Positions 19,501 to 26,026 of a DNA stretch of 64,000 nt are shown here, in pieces. Position 1 is the stretch's first letter; every line of letters begins with the position of its first letter. The notes under the pieces were generated by a model that had not been told where the DNA came from, ran no database searches, and was given only the letters and a program-made list of their open reading frames with translations. The stretch lies in the NCBI RefSeq assembly GCF_000807775.2, contig NZ_CP047385.1, forward strand, positions 1,240,001 to 1,304,000, in the 5' to 3' direction. The translations under genes and the position numbers were made by a program. The stretch is from Pandoraea fibrosis (lineage in GTDB: Bacteria > Pseudomonadota > Gammaproteobacteria > Burkholderiales > Burkholderiaceae).

Positions 19501-19755
19501 GGTGACACTCTCTATGTGGTGGAGGTTAAGCCGTTGAGGAGTAATGGATCGATCAAGTTGAGTACCGAAAGTGGAAATCTTCCGACGCAGATGAGTGACG
19601 GATGGATAGAATCGGCTATTGATCGACTGGGTCGAGGATCTAATGATCAACGAGCGACTGCTGCTGCGATTCGATCCGCGATCGAGGAGAATAGATTGGT
19701 GAAGATTGTGGCAGGTGTCAATTCGGATGGCGTGACCGCGGTCAGACTAAAGTGA
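10522..19755 (+). CDS. cdiA: CdiA/filamentous-hemagglutinin-type contact-dependent inhibition exoprotein
   Basis: 3,077 residues. A basic extended signal region (MKKHTNRRARGALRG; cut likely after VRA near residue 37) leads to a TPS hemagglutination domain (about 40-160; NITTPTAAGVSKNVYSQFDV, GVILNN, NPNLARDQAARVILNQVN, VVVANSAGI). Thousands of residues of FHA-type beta-helix repeats follow (LDNxxG, GRDV patterns). The NRQLH junction at 2712-2716 marks the variable C-terminal toxin region (about 361 residues). Its end has a PD-(D/E)XK-like nuclease pattern: D2988 (FDGVYIKGD) and E3001-V-K3003 (YVVEVKPL). Family role: CdiB-exported stick that delivers the toxin tip into touching cells. Nuclease activity is inferred from motif only. 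The first 117 bases of homology before NRQLH recur downstream in an orphan module. Confidence 0.9.
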   Translation: MKKHTNRRARGALRGSPLEIGLQHGLVRALVLAQIIAPISVRAQVVAAPGGPTVVQTANGLQQVNITTPTAAGVSKNVYSQFDVPRQGVILNNSPTIVNTQQAGYVNGNPNLARDQAARVILNQVNSNSPSQLRGYLEVAGKAAQVVVANSAGIMVDGGGFINTTRAVLTTGIPIMGADGSLAGYQVNGGRLVIQGDGLNAANVDQVDLIARAVQVNAALHAKQLNVVTGTNRVDHETLAVQKTTGDGVAPDVAVDVGQLGGMYAQRIFLVGTENGVGVSNKGVIAAQAGDLTLTTEGKLVTTGRTEATGNVSLNARAGIDNQGSVYAGGFADVRTGGILGNSGVLSAAGNLIAQAAGLTSGGTLGAGIDADGQATLVGSLTVTASGKVVATGRNVARGDMTVVADTLDLSGSRTDASQSLSLTSQAGDIDLQRAIVTASNALRVKAAQGLLNANGALSADTITLAALGRIDNNDAQTAARTRLDVTGANLDNQRGLFQSGGLLKVRGATLNNTAGRVVSLGGDGTSIDIDGELRNATGVNGLDAPGGVIGTNGDLRLHAGSLINAAQLVAGTTMTLTSGQLDNTNGTLSSEQIDVSVDGVLTNRQGAISATTSTLRAGQLVNDHGLIDADTLSLTVLGDASNRSGEIKQYGDSAQTVKVGAVLDNTAGTVATKASGLTLNVGQLVNDQGKISHLGNDTLSVISTGDVTNMTGLLGSLGALRISAARIENTGGELSASDVVWLTATKNIVNRSGGVVYGGNSLRVVADTDIDNAAGSMQSGGAVKLDANGTLTNTSGRISANGAHDALTVTVGSLVNAAGQLTNAGDGDTTVTAARDVGNAGGTIGGNGRLSIDAATLSNLSGGKIIGGGDVLLGVVGLLDNSAGQLFGDTSLTVTPATARLTNSGGTIESRGDVSLQIASLDNGGGVIRSNRDVGVGGAMNGAGQMTAGRNLTLAAVGDYVNASANRLRADGILKLTSTGRFTNDGTLMAPGTLDVQAAQIINNVNGSINATTTQLSAAGLFSNSGSISGDTVRLKANYFFNGYGVLGNDVQINAVDIENNSASAIIGGAKRLALYASNSVSNYDGALLYSTGDIEIARDGTRDGQGLLANQMALLTNRSASIVADGNLDIAARVINNSRTSIVTQPGTPQSTTQGFSLYTAGLTGGDETMMHMSLTFPEWFWSGGRAPISSSLLENLARPLTVNIPKSQVTNVDLAAKTFSLTKPLEESYQDMTTQGQGACDDHGQCGSSTKTREVGKNPTQYFNSIVDNGDSYRIVFWPDWDPNTMIRPDQAISRGDLGIDQRDYNEITRIVTTTRTRDELISASPEAKLQAQGSIRINADGGAINNQSSTMTAGRDLIRRATGGSVDDVGITLQETVTQTQTSTFYWHQKSGGDSDQKTVAYPVTPLPPTTLASLPAIAVGNQSVQSSGRNIAVSSVDRSGNTVGSAGVTGGNATGTQLGNLSGAVVNRQTLGSSAQAIPGLTLPKNALFQLRSAPGQTYLVATDSRFTDYGKFISSDYMLTGLNLDPQTTQKRIGDGFYETQLVRDQITALTGKTLLAGYTNYLDEYTMLLNNGVTYGKQFGLSVGVGLSDAQMKQLTSDMVWLVSQDVTLPDGSVQSVLVPQVYLAQANTVDLTNTGALVSGGSVKLAATGDVKNSGQIVSDTATTILGDAIVNLGVIGSGGTTALSSLGDIRNTGGRIGGKDVVVQAGRDLINESTTLTQTAGTDTGGSFTSSASATGIGAVGIISGSNSATAVAARDVTLNAGAIASDGAVVVAAGRDINANTLTVGQSQTVGTTDGQNGGNDVIVQNVGSAISAGGNLTAVSGRDTTLSGTTVAASGNATVLAGNDVTVTAVKDSHSHDERSFGGSLQYAKSSLDEAVNGASVSAGNHVLIGAGQTSAVGGVLGAYQISPVAASSGTGNLSVLGSSVSSQGNGTVALAATGDVNIGTVTETHDSQKWQHDSSSGFLSKTEETSSSSSHQTIAVGSTASGNAVGVSAGRDLIVSGSTVVGTQDVALQAGRDVRIESAQNESQSSSFYEKKSSGLGSSGGVGISYGKNEQRDQTNDSSVTQTGSMVGSLNGNVSVVAGNDLLVRGSDIMAAGDITGIGQNVTIESALNQQHHDETHEFKSSGFTLAVKSPVIDAIQNVTNQVKAAVDSGGDARVSALRGYAAASGAVGAFGETKGALSMLEAGKTPEAKVELSFGSSSSRSTSSVDTTQNVSSNIRSGGTTAFVATGDAASGKGNVNIIGSNIDAKDVLLQATNQVNVLSSKDTESTRSDNESKGGSFGVSFGTSGWGVSASFSKSNGDANSDSTFQNNSHINASNTAVIVSGGDTNIVGGNVNADKVIARVGGDLNIASVQDTSESSAHQESMGGGFSASMGGASGSFSYSRGNASGNYAGVVEQSGIQAGSGGFDVDVKGNTDLKGSYIASTADPSKNQLTTGTLTFSDIRNHSDYSANSFGFGGGGTFGNGGANERTTGPSSGKNTGGISPMLPQSESGSERGVTRSGVSDGAITLTNGANQTQDLASLNRDTSNLNETVNRTPDLQNLLNDQSRLMAAATAAGEAVARDIGTYADKKREAAQKLADATTDPELKAQYQKEADDWKEGGDYRAAMHAAGGAIIAGLGGGNALGGALGAGLTSKLGGALNELSDNIQKAHPTGNADIDQALAQIVATGVGTAVGAAVGGSSGAFAAYNVDRFNRQLHSQESVVISKLASEKAEQVCQGDAACIGQATVYWTDVLERTARGLVDDAENEKNLVYLQRMMQAAGSTNSIGAQGGVAQYLASMKEAQDMLSSFMGQTILVKGSPVISDGSPQTYFSATGEQRANPYTNYLLGSQPPGSIILGMELRDQSRLTYLATPNGAAQPVYPLEEWLIGGKLVDTLIGTLGRLLSSTDIAILGRASASAGGNISAQQITRESTQLRLTSADRTLLSQLDTVSNTALQGDLREYVVNNYFVRNGFKSMEGKCGGSNCFDGVYIKGDTLYVVEVKPLRSNGSIKLSTESGNLPTQMSDGWIESAIDRLGRGSNDQRATAAAIRSAIEENRLVKIVAGVNSDGVTAVRLK

Positions 19756-19763
19756 GGTGAAAC

Positions 19764-20567
19764 ATGAATGACGAATTTTTTCGTAAAAATATACATGGAT
19801 ATGAAGCTTCAAAACAAAGCTTAAGTGAAGTTGAGAGAAAATTTTATAATGGAAAGATCGTGGTTTCACCGGCTTTTTTGTCGATGTTAAGGTCAGATCA
19901 TCTGAATGTTGCGATATATGATTATTTTTCGGGTGAGGATGAGTTGAGTTTGAAGAAAAATCTCTATGCTGCGAGCGAGCTTACGGTAGAGATTTTGAAA
20001 AGTGGGGGGGAGAATGCGTTCTCGACGGATATTGAAATATTTTGCTCGTTGATGTCGGATTGTGATTCTATTTTGTTTGATATATGTAATTTTGATGGTG
20101 GGGGTTTTTCAAAAAACAAAAATAATCCATTGCTTCATCAGTTTGTATCCCATATGTACCAATTGGCAATTAGATCTAATTGGGATGAGTTGCAAAATAA
20201 AATTGATAAAATTTCTAAGAACGGTAGAAAGGACTGGAGAAGTGATGCGACAAATGGTAGGGATTTTTTTTCCCTGTTGATTGCTCGGGATGTAAGGGGG
20301 CTTGAAAAAGCTATTTCGAAAAAAGTGTCGGAAAAACCTTTGCGTCCTGTGGTTGATGGAGTGCTCTCTGTTGCGGCAACTTTGGAGGCGAAAATATGTT
20401 GGAGGCACGGGATTGAGGTGGAATTTGAAAGTTCATTGATTCCCGCAAATTTGCTCCCTGTAAGGCCACTGCCAGAATATAAAAATTCTTACGATTTCAT
20501 GTTTGAAAAAAAGAAGGATGATGGTGGTGTTGCAAAAATTCTTAGAATGATGGGAATTCATCGATAA
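19764..20567 (+). CDS. cdiI: CDI immunity protein, Imm49-like
   Basis: 267 residues, starting 8 bases after the cdiA stop with GAGGTGAAAC before the ATG, so it is translated with the toxin. The DNA is strikingly AT-rich compared with flanking genes, as usual for horizontally acquired immunity genes. The protein looks helical; its C-terminal part (ARDVRGLEKAISKKVSEKP, LEAKICWRHGIEVEFESSL, IPANLL) resembles Imm49 immunity proteins by pattern, which is a tentative match. Expected role: bind and block the cognate cdiA toxin tip in sibling cells. Position makes the immunity role much more certain than the family name. Confidence 0.8.
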   Translation: MNDEFFRKNIHGYEASKQSLSEVERKFYNGKIVVSPAFLSMLRSDHLNVAIYDYFSGEDELSLKKNLYAASELTVEILKSGGENAFSTDIEIFCSLMSDCDSILFDICNFDGGGFSKNKNNPLLHQFVSHMYQLAIRSNWDELQNKIDKISKNGRKDWRSDATNGRDFFSLLIARDVRGLEKAISKKVSEKPLRPVVDGVLSVAATLEAKICWRHGIEVEFESSLIPANLLPVRPLPEYKNSYDFMFEKKKDDGGVAKILRMMGIHR

Positions 20568-20619
20568 TTAATGAGTTTTTGCTTATAAAAATAATACGAA
20601 ACGGCGAAGTGATTCGAGC

Positions 20620-22893
20620 TTGGTGTTTGCCATAACTAGTAGTCGACGAGAATTATCATTCGATATTCTTAAAAAACTCTCACATCAATACGAGCAAGAC
20701 GGCAGTGATTGTGAGCGGCGGCGATACAAAATCGTCGGCGGCAACGTGAGTGCGGACAAGGTGAATACGCGTGTATGCGGCGATCTGAACATCGCCAGCG
20801 TGCAGGACATGAGCCAGAGTTCGTCGCATCAACAGAGTGTGGGCGGCGGGTTCGACGTCGACGTCAAGGGCAGTACGGATCTGAAGGGTGCGTACATCAC
20901 GAGTACGGCAGATCCGTCGAAGAACCAACTGACGACGGGCACGCTGACGTTCTCCGACATCCAAAACCACTCGGATTACAGCGCCAACAGTTTCGGCTTC
21001 GGCGGCGGAGGCACGTTCGGCAACGGCGGTGCTAACGAGCGTACGACGGGGCCGAGCTCGGGCAAGAACACGGGTGGCATCGCACCCATGCTGCCGCAGT
21101 CGGAGAGCGGCAGCGAGCGAGGTGTGACGTGCAGCGGCGTGAGCGAAGGCACGATCACGCTGACGAACGGCGCGAATCAGACGCAGGATCTCGCCAGTCT
21201 GAACCGCGACGCGTCGAACCTGAACGAAACGGTGAACCGCACACCGGATTTGCAGAACCTGCTTAACGATCAGTTGCGCCTGATGGCGGCCGCGACGGCG
21301 GCCGGGGAAGCGGTGGCGCGGGATATCGGGACGTATGTAGATAAGAAGCGAGAGGCTGCGCTTGATCTGGCCAAAAATACGACCGATCCAGACTTGAAGG
21401 CTCAATATCTTAAGGAAGCCGACGCTTGGAAGGAGGGCGGCGACTACCGCGCGGCGATGCAAGCAGCCGGTGGCGCAATTGTGGCTGGCCTCGGCGGCGG
21501 CAATGCGTTGGGCGGTGCGTTGGGTGCAGGGTTGACGTCAAAGCTTGGCGGAACGCTGAACGAATTTAGTGAGAGCATTCAGAACGCCCACCCGACGGGT
21601 AACGCCGATATCGATCAGGCGTTGGCGCAGATCGTGGTGACCGGTGTTGGTACTGCGGTTGGAGCAATGGTTGGTGGTGGTTCGGGAGCGTTTGCTGGGT
21701 ATAACGTTGATCGGTTTAATCGGCAGTTGCATCCAATGGAGGAGCAGAAGCTTAAGCAACTGCAGCAAGGAAAATCTCCCGAGGAACAATACCGATTGGC
21801 TGCGGCGAGCTGTGCGCTAGTTCGCTGTGCCGACGGTATTCCCGACAGTGATCCGAGCAAACTGGTATTGCTTAAGATGCAGACGGATGGGGCGCAATAC
21901 TCCGCCGAGCAAAACGTTCTACGGCAAGCGGGCGCTTTTGACGGATATTCTAAGTCCGACTTCATCAACGACAAATACGATCGATATCAGATCGGGAATC
22001 GTACAACTGGCGCTGTACAGGCTGTGGTAAGCGCGGCTGTCGGAGTTACTGCAATTGGTGCAGGGTGCTCGAGCGTCGTCGCATGTGGGGTTGCAGCTAT
22101 TGTGGCCAGTAGCAGTTTCGATTATTCGAGGGCCGGGTTCATACAAGCTGTCAACGGGGGATATACCCCCACGTACGGAGAGCGCGCACTTCAGAGCTTA
22201 GGCTTGGATTCTCAGTCGGCAGCGTTGGCATATGCTGCATTGAGTTTGGGCGGGGCAGCGACAGGTTCCGTGATACAAACGCAAGCGGGAAAGCAGGCGG
22301 CAGCATTTAACGAAGCGGCCCGCCTGACTTACACAACCGAAAAATTCGGGACTCAAGGTGTTCAGGTGTCCGGCGCCGTTATGCAAACGCCCCAAGCACA
22401 GGCGATAGTTGACGTATATCTTGCGGCGGGATACGCGCAAGACGACGCGGTACGATATGCGAGAAACCTGATTAGTTCGGGGACGACATTGCCAACGAAG
22501 TTCGACGTTGGCTCGAACACAGAGTTGATCAAAATTATGCCGAAGGGAATTTACTCTGGTGACGTAATAGGCGAGACATCACCGTACTTTATTACGCGAG
22601 CGGAGTACGAATCGTTATCGAAGTTGCCTGTTGACCAGATTGCAGCAAAGCTTGGTTTGCCAGCTATGCAAGCTATTCGGGGCTCGCAGTTGGGGTTCGA
22701 CGTTTATTCGATGTCCCCTCTGCCGAAAACGGTGCCTGTAGCATTTTCGAGCCAAGTCGCTCCTGTTCAGCAGGGCGCTTATTCGGCGCCAGGCGGTGCA
22801 CAACAAATACTTGTGCCCAATCGCACGCAGTGGACTGATCCAAATGCGAACAAGATCGGCGAGATAATGGGGTTACGTCAATGGACCAAGTGA
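20620..22893 (+). CDS. Orphan CdiA C-terminal toxin module
   Basis: The open frame encodes up to 757 residues but has no signal peptide or adhesin part; the first ~40 codons are not cdiA-like, so the start is uncertain and the module may be silent. From about 20,675 it copies the cdiA segment before the toxin (IVGGNVSADKVNTRVCGDLN, SDYSANSFGFGGGGTFGNGG) up to NRQLH at 21,718-21,732. A one-base deletion near 20,730 puts the most upstream homology out of frame, and 38 codons are missing relative to the parent. The following 386 residues are a different toxin region: a hydrophobic alanine/glycine-rich part (about 460-560), then a C-terminal domain (TELIKIMPKGIYSGDVIGET, LGFDVYSMSPLP, GGAQQILVPNRTQW). 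I do not recognise its activity. Orphan modules are known reservoirs for CDI toxin exchange. Confidence 0.8.
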   Translation: MVFAITSSRRELSFDILKKLSHQYEQDGSDCERRRYKIVGGNVSADKVNTRVCGDLNIASVQDMSQSSSHQQSVGGGFDVDVKGSTDLKGAYITSTADPSKNQLTTGTLTFSDIQNHSDYSANSFGFGGGGTFGNGGANERTTGPSSGKNTGGIAPMLPQSESGSERGVTCSGVSEGTITLTNGANQTQDLASLNRDASNLNETVNRTPDLQNLLNDQLRLMAAATAAGEAVARDIGTYVDKKREAALDLAKNTTDPDLKAQYLKEADAWKEGGDYRAAMQAAGGAIVAGLGGGNALGGALGAGLTSKLGGTLNEFSESIQNAHPTGNADIDQALAQIVVTGVGTAVGAMVGGGSGAFAGYNVDRFNRQLHPMEEQKLKQLQQGKSPEEQYRLAAASCALVRCADGIPDSDPSKLVLLKMQTDGAQYSAEQNVLRQAGAFDGYSKSDFINDKYDRYQIGNRTTGAVQAVVSAAVGVTAIGAGCSSVVACGVAAIVASSSFDYSRAGFIQAVNGGYTPTYGERALQSLGLDSQSAALAYAALSLGGAATGSVIQTQAGKQAAAFNEAARLTYTTEKFGTQGVQVSGAVMQTPQAQAIVDVYLAAGYAQDDAVRYARNLISSGTTLPTKFDVGSNTELIKIMPKGIYSGDVIGETSPYFITRAEYESLSKLPVDQIAAKLGLPAMQAIRGSQLGFDVYSMSPLPKTVPVAFSSQVAPVQQGAYSAPGGAQQILVPNRTQWTDPNANKIGEIMGLRQWTK
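20675..21732 (+). repeat. Duplicate of the cdiA pre-toxin segment (parent copy about 17,495-18,669)
   Basis: Long stretches are base-identical between the copies, for example around 17,925-18,020 and 20,985-21,080. The second copy lacks about 114 bases (38 codons between two GGxF-coding sites) and has diverged more near 21,355-21,450. The direct orientation allows homologous recombination that would replace the first toxin-immunity pair by the second. Confidence 0.9.
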
Positions 22894-23159
22894 AGTTAAG
22901 AAAGTACGCGGAGCTTTTGGATGCTGAAATTCGTGCCAATCTCGGCGGAAATGCGGACGTAGATTGGTTGTATGACTATCCTCCGTTAGTTGAGGCGATT
23001 GAGGATGCGCGTGCGGGGCGGATAGTTCAACCTCGCGATCTGGGCTTGGCCAGATGGGAAATGGAGTCAAACATTCAGGCGATAAGAAGCGTGTCGCACC
23101 GATTAGCACAATTTGAGCTCTTACTTGAAGGGTTGCCGATTGTCGGTGATGAAGACTAA
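22881..23159 (+). CDS. Small immunity protein for the orphan CdiA toxin
   Basis: 92 residues; its ATG lies inside the last codons of the toxin module (13-base overlap in another frame), the tight coupling typical of toxin-immunity pairs. The product is acidic and looks all-helical (LRKYAELLDAEIRANLGG, YPPLVEAIEDARAGRI, LARWEMESNIQAIRSVSHRL). I do not recognise a named immunity family. Role as immunity to the 22.0-22.9-kb toxin tip is inferred from position. If the toxin module is silent, this gene could still protect the cell from neighbours that use that toxin. Confidence 0.7.
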   Translation: MDQVKLRKYAELLDAEIRANLGGNADVDWLYDYPPLVEAIEDARAGRIVQPRDLGLARWEMESNIQAIRSVSHRLAQFELLLEGLPIVGDED

Positions 23160-23368
23160 TAGGTTCTCCCCTTCGCCGATCGCTCGCTCGTTCAGAGTTC
23201 GGTAACTATGAATTTCGCGGTAATGAAGTGGCTAGAATCTGCGGAGCCCTGAGCAACCTAGATACTGAGCCGCAGTTTTCGGCCGTTTACGAACGATCAT
23301 GGTCGTGGGATACAACTAACCCACTCCCTTGCGTTTGGTGGGTATCGCTGGCTGGTAATCGGTGTGAT

Positions 23369-23395
23369 TGTAGTGGTCTAATCTCCCCAGACACC
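23369..23395 (+). repeat. Candidate left terminal repeat of an IS3-family element
   Basis: The stretch begins TGTAGTGGTCTAATCTCCCC and runs to 23,395, about 20 bases before an IS3-type orfA. TG at the outer end and the distance to orfA fit an IS3-family terminus. I did not find the matching right end downstream, so the element is truncated. 23,160-23,368 shows no gene I can support. Confidence 0.5.
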
Positions 23396-23417
23396 AATTA
23401 AGGCGAGAATACTCGCT

Positions 23418-23645
23418 ATGAAGTGGTGTCTGACGATCCAACAACGTCGTTCGTTTTCCCCTGAGTTAAAGCGCAGTGCTGCGTCTCTGGTCCTCGACCA
23501 GAGCTATAGCCATGTCGATGCCAGCCGGTCGGTCGGCGTTGCCGAGTCCGTTTTGCGTTGCTGGGTTGATCAGCTCCAGCTTAAGCGCCGTGGTGTTACC
23601 CCTCAGAGCAAAACCCTTGCGCCGGAGCAGCAGCCAGGCTGGTGA
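23418..23645 (+). pseudogene. Truncated IS3-family transposase OrfA
   Basis: 75 residues beginning MKWCLTIQQRRSFSPELKRS followed by LVLDQSYSHVDASRSVGVAES and LRCWVDQL, the N-terminal HTH of IS3-family OrfA proteins. TTPQSK-type text near the end (GVTPQSKTLAPEQQ) matches the usual hinge before the leucine zipper, but the frame ends at PGW and no OrfB follows. The element is a remnant marking the end of the CDI island. Confidence 0.8.
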
Positions 23646-23659
23646 ACACGGGCTTATTC

Positions 23660-23850
23660 AACGGCACGCGCTGGTACTCGTGCCGATTACCCGTGGGGTC
23701 CGGGGTTCACTCACGCCACTGTCGGTTATGTGGCTCACCAAACCATACTGTCGGCACAGCCCCGTGATCGGCGAGCCTGCATCGGCCTCCTCCCAGAAAC
23801 CCAATGTTCTGCGCTTCGGTGGCCGATTGAAATCTGTCGGCACCGTTTTT
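23660..23850 (-). pseudogene. Decayed IS3-type OrfA remnant, opposite strand
   Basis: On the minus strand the text KRRTLGFWEEADAGSPITGL followed by CRQYGLVS resembles the OrfA N-terminus of another IS3 group (consensus QIIGFLKEAEAGxPVKELCRKHGFSD). Reading frames are interrupted, no start is convincing and no OrfB is present. It suggests repeated IS insertion and loss between the CDI island and the repeat-protein gene. Confidence 0.4.
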
Positions 23851-24175
23851 TCTGTTGAGGGGGGGGCGGGGACAGATGAGCAAAAAGACAAAGTTGGGAC
23901 GGCCAGTGAGTGGTAAGTTGCCCCCCTGGCGGCGACTCAACGTTTCCCGAAAGCGTGGAAATCAAGGTGACGTGCCTCAACGTTCCGCCTCGGAGATTTC
24001 CGGGGGGATTGCTGCATACGATTTGACTGCGGCGTCTGTTGCATCGCTCTCGATGAGAGTCTTGCTTTCGTCAAGCGGGTCATCCGTATCGCACAGGTCG
24101 CGTCTCGCCGCACTTGTACGAGAGAGCCCGGGTCGCTCGTTCGCGCTTACCGGTCGTGCACAAACGTGAATATTC
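23851..24175. other. Non-coding stretch before the repeat-protein gene
   Basis: About 325 bases without a supportable gene. A G-run sits near 23,858-23,872. No clear promoter or ribosome binding site for the gene at 24,176 was seen, which adds doubt about that gene's start or expression. Confidence 0.4.
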
Positions 24176-25861
24176 ATGAAACTCTCTATACCGTCCTGCG
24201 TCGGTCCCGCGCCTTTCCTCCAAGCCAATATACTGGGCATCGGCCCGCGTCACAGGGCGCAAGCGTGGGCGTCAGACTGTATTGGTGTTGGTAGTGGCGC
24301 CTCGGTCGACATGCCAACTCGCCTTGGTCCATCACCAAATTCACAGTTGATTGAATCACACGGCTTTGATTCCGGCTCAGGCCAAAGCCTGCCAGTCATT
24401 CGATGGGAGCGGTTGAGCACGGGTGCGCCAGGCATGGTGTCGAGCTACGCCCAGCGACCCACGCCTCCCAAAACGCCAGAGATCATTGAGCAAGTGTTGC
24501 GGGGCAGTTGGGAGCCCGGCGTGATGGCGAGTCCCGCCCAGCGACCACCGCGTCCCGAAACGCCAGACATCATTCGGCAAGCGTTGCAGGGCACGTGGCA
24601 ACCCGGCGTGATGGCGAGTCCCGCCCAGCGACCGCCGCCTCCCGAAACGCCGGAGATCATTCGGCAAGCGTTGCAGCGCACGTGGCAACCCGGCGTGATG
24701 GCGAGCCCCGCCCAGCGGCCACAGCCTCCCGAAACACCAGACATCATTCGGCAAGCGTTACAGGGCACGTGGCAACCCGACATGGCGTCGAGCCCCGCCC
24801 AGCGACCACCGCCTCCCGAAACACCAGACATCATTCGGCAAGCGTTGCAGGGCACGTGGCAACCCGGCGTGATGGCGAGCCCCGCCCGGCGACCACCGCC
24901 TCCCGAAACACCAGACATCATTCGGCAAGCGTTGCAGGGCACGTGGCAACCCGACATGGCGTCGAGCCCCGCGCAGCGGCCAGCGTCTCCCAAACCAGGC
25001 AGCGTTCAGCAAACGTTGGAGGGCACGTGTGGGCACGGCATGGGGTCGAACTCCGCCCGGGGACCGATTGTCGTCGAAAGCAAGAAAGCGAAGGCGAGGA
25101 ACGCCATGTTGAGGGAATGGGAGGCGCTCAGCAGCGAGCAAATTGAAGACGAGGGGGGTATCAGAGGATTTGCCGAGAAGCGCAACGTGCGTTATGCCAC
25201 GATGAGGATATACCTCCGTGCATCTGGTGGGCTGCGCCCCCGTGGTAATGACCGGTTCCGCGTCAAGGCGAGGCCAGTGACCAACGCCGTATTGAATGAG
25301 TGGAAAAAGCTTACCAAGGAGCAAATTGAAAAAGTCGGTGGCACGGAAGGTTTTGCTTCGAAGCATAACGTGCGCCTTGCCACACTAAGGATGTACGTCA
25401 GGGCATCCGGTGGGCTGAGTCCGGATGGTGAGGAAAGGCTCCGCGCGCACGAGATGAAACCGGTAACCAACGCCATATTGGAGGAGTGGAAAAAGCTTAC
25501 CAAGGAGAAAATTGCAGCGGAGGGTGGGCTCCGCGGTTTCGCCAGGAAGCACAACGTGCTCTATAAATTGCTAGAGAGGTACGCTTGTGCAAGCGGCGGG
25601 CTGAGGCCGCATGGCGAGGATCGGCTCAACGGGCATGAGAAGAATCCGGTCACCGACGCCATGTTGGAGGAATGGGACGCGCTCGGCGAGGAACAACTTA
25701 AACGCGAAGGCGGCTTCACGGGCTTTGTCAAGAAGCACAACGTGGCTACGGCCAAACTACAGGTATACGTCTATACATCCGGTGGGCTGAGACCGCGCGG
25801 TCGTGCCAGGCTTGGCAGGCATAAGCGAATTGGGATCACCAACGCCACGTTGGGAGCATGA
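24176..25861 (+). CDS. Unrecognised two-part tandem-repeat protein (proline-rich plus HTH-like repeats), probably truncated
   Basis: 561 residues. Residues 1-86 are non-repetitive. Residues 87 to about 290 are seven copies of a 29-residue unit with core MASPAQRPPPPETPDIIRQA then LQGTWQP. From residue 309 there are four units of about 62 residues with core EWxxLTxEQIxxxGGxxGFA, KHNVxxxTLxxYVxASGGL and RPRGxxRL. Each long unit reads as a helix followed by a helix-turn-helix-like pair, so repeated nucleic-acid binding is possible. The frame stops at TGA (25,859) exactly where the fifth unit needs its conserved Trp, and the fifth unit continues in frame beyond. I do not know the family; secreted effector or repeat-type DNA-binding protein are guesses. 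The long unit's spacing differs from 33-35-residue TALE repeats. Start codon unproven. Confidence 0.6.
   Translation: MKLSIPSCVGPAPFLQANILGIGPRHRAQAWASDCIGVGSGASVDMPTRLGPSPNSQLIESHGFDSGSGQSLPVIRWERLSTGAPGMVSSYAQRPTPPKTPEIIEQVLRGSWEPGVMASPAQRPPRPETPDIIRQALQGTWQPGVMASPAQRPPPPETPEIIRQALQRTWQPGVMASPAQRPQPPETPDIIRQALQGTWQPDMASSPAQRPPPPETPDIIRQALQGTWQPGVMASPARRPPPPETPDIIRQALQGTWQPDMASSPAQRPASPKPGSVQQTLEGTCGHGMGSNSARGPIVVESKKAKARNAMLREWEALSSEQIEDEGGIRGFAEKRNVRYATMRIYLRASGGLRPRGNDRFRVKARPVTNAVLNEWKKLTKEQIEKVGGTEGFASKHNVRLATLRMYVRASGGLSPDGEERLRAHEMKPVTNAILEEWKKLTKEKIAAEGGLRGFARKHNVLYKLLERYACASGGLRPHGEDRLNGHEKNPVTDAMLEEWDALGEEQLKREGGFTGFVKKHNVATAKLQVYVYTSGGLRPRGRARLGRHKRIGITNATLGA
24434..25042 (+). repeat. 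Seven tandem 87-bp repeats
   Basis: Each 87-bp unit encodes 29 residues. Units 2-6 are almost base-identical (for example ACATCATTCGGCAAGCGTTG recurs), while units 1 and 7 are diverged, the usual sign of internal expansion by recombination or slippage. Unit number should vary between strains. Confidence 0.9.
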
Positions 25862-26026
25862 CAACAGCTCGGCAGGGAGCAAATCAAAAATAAGGGTGGC
25901 ATCATCGGTTTTGCCAAGAGGTGCAACGTGCCTGCTGGCGCAATAAAGACATGTGCCTATGCAACCGGTGGGCTGACCCAGGGTGGCGAGAACTGGATCG
26001 GCAGCGCGTCGTCCCCGACCAGATCA
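25100..26026 (+). repeat. Five ~186-bp repeats encoding HTH-like units
   Basis: Units start near 25,100, 25,283, 25,469, 25,655 and 25,841. They are conserved at protein rather than DNA level (GGxxGFAxKHNV and ASGGL in each), implying selection on the fold over a long time. The fifth unit begins with the in-frame TGA. Confidence 0.85.

Noticed and set aside
24434..25042. CRISPR-like array
   Set aside because: The 87-bp units are contiguous coding repeats with no unique spacers, and no cas genes are near.
24377..25366. Minus-strand frames across the repeat protein that also look repetitive
   Set aside because: Any strand of a tandem repeat gives a repetitive translation. The plus-strand frame alone continues into the second, protein-level-conserved repeat class.
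25100..26026. TAL-effector-type repeats
   Set aside because: Units are about 62 residues with an HTH-like pattern, not 33-35 residues with paired variable residues.
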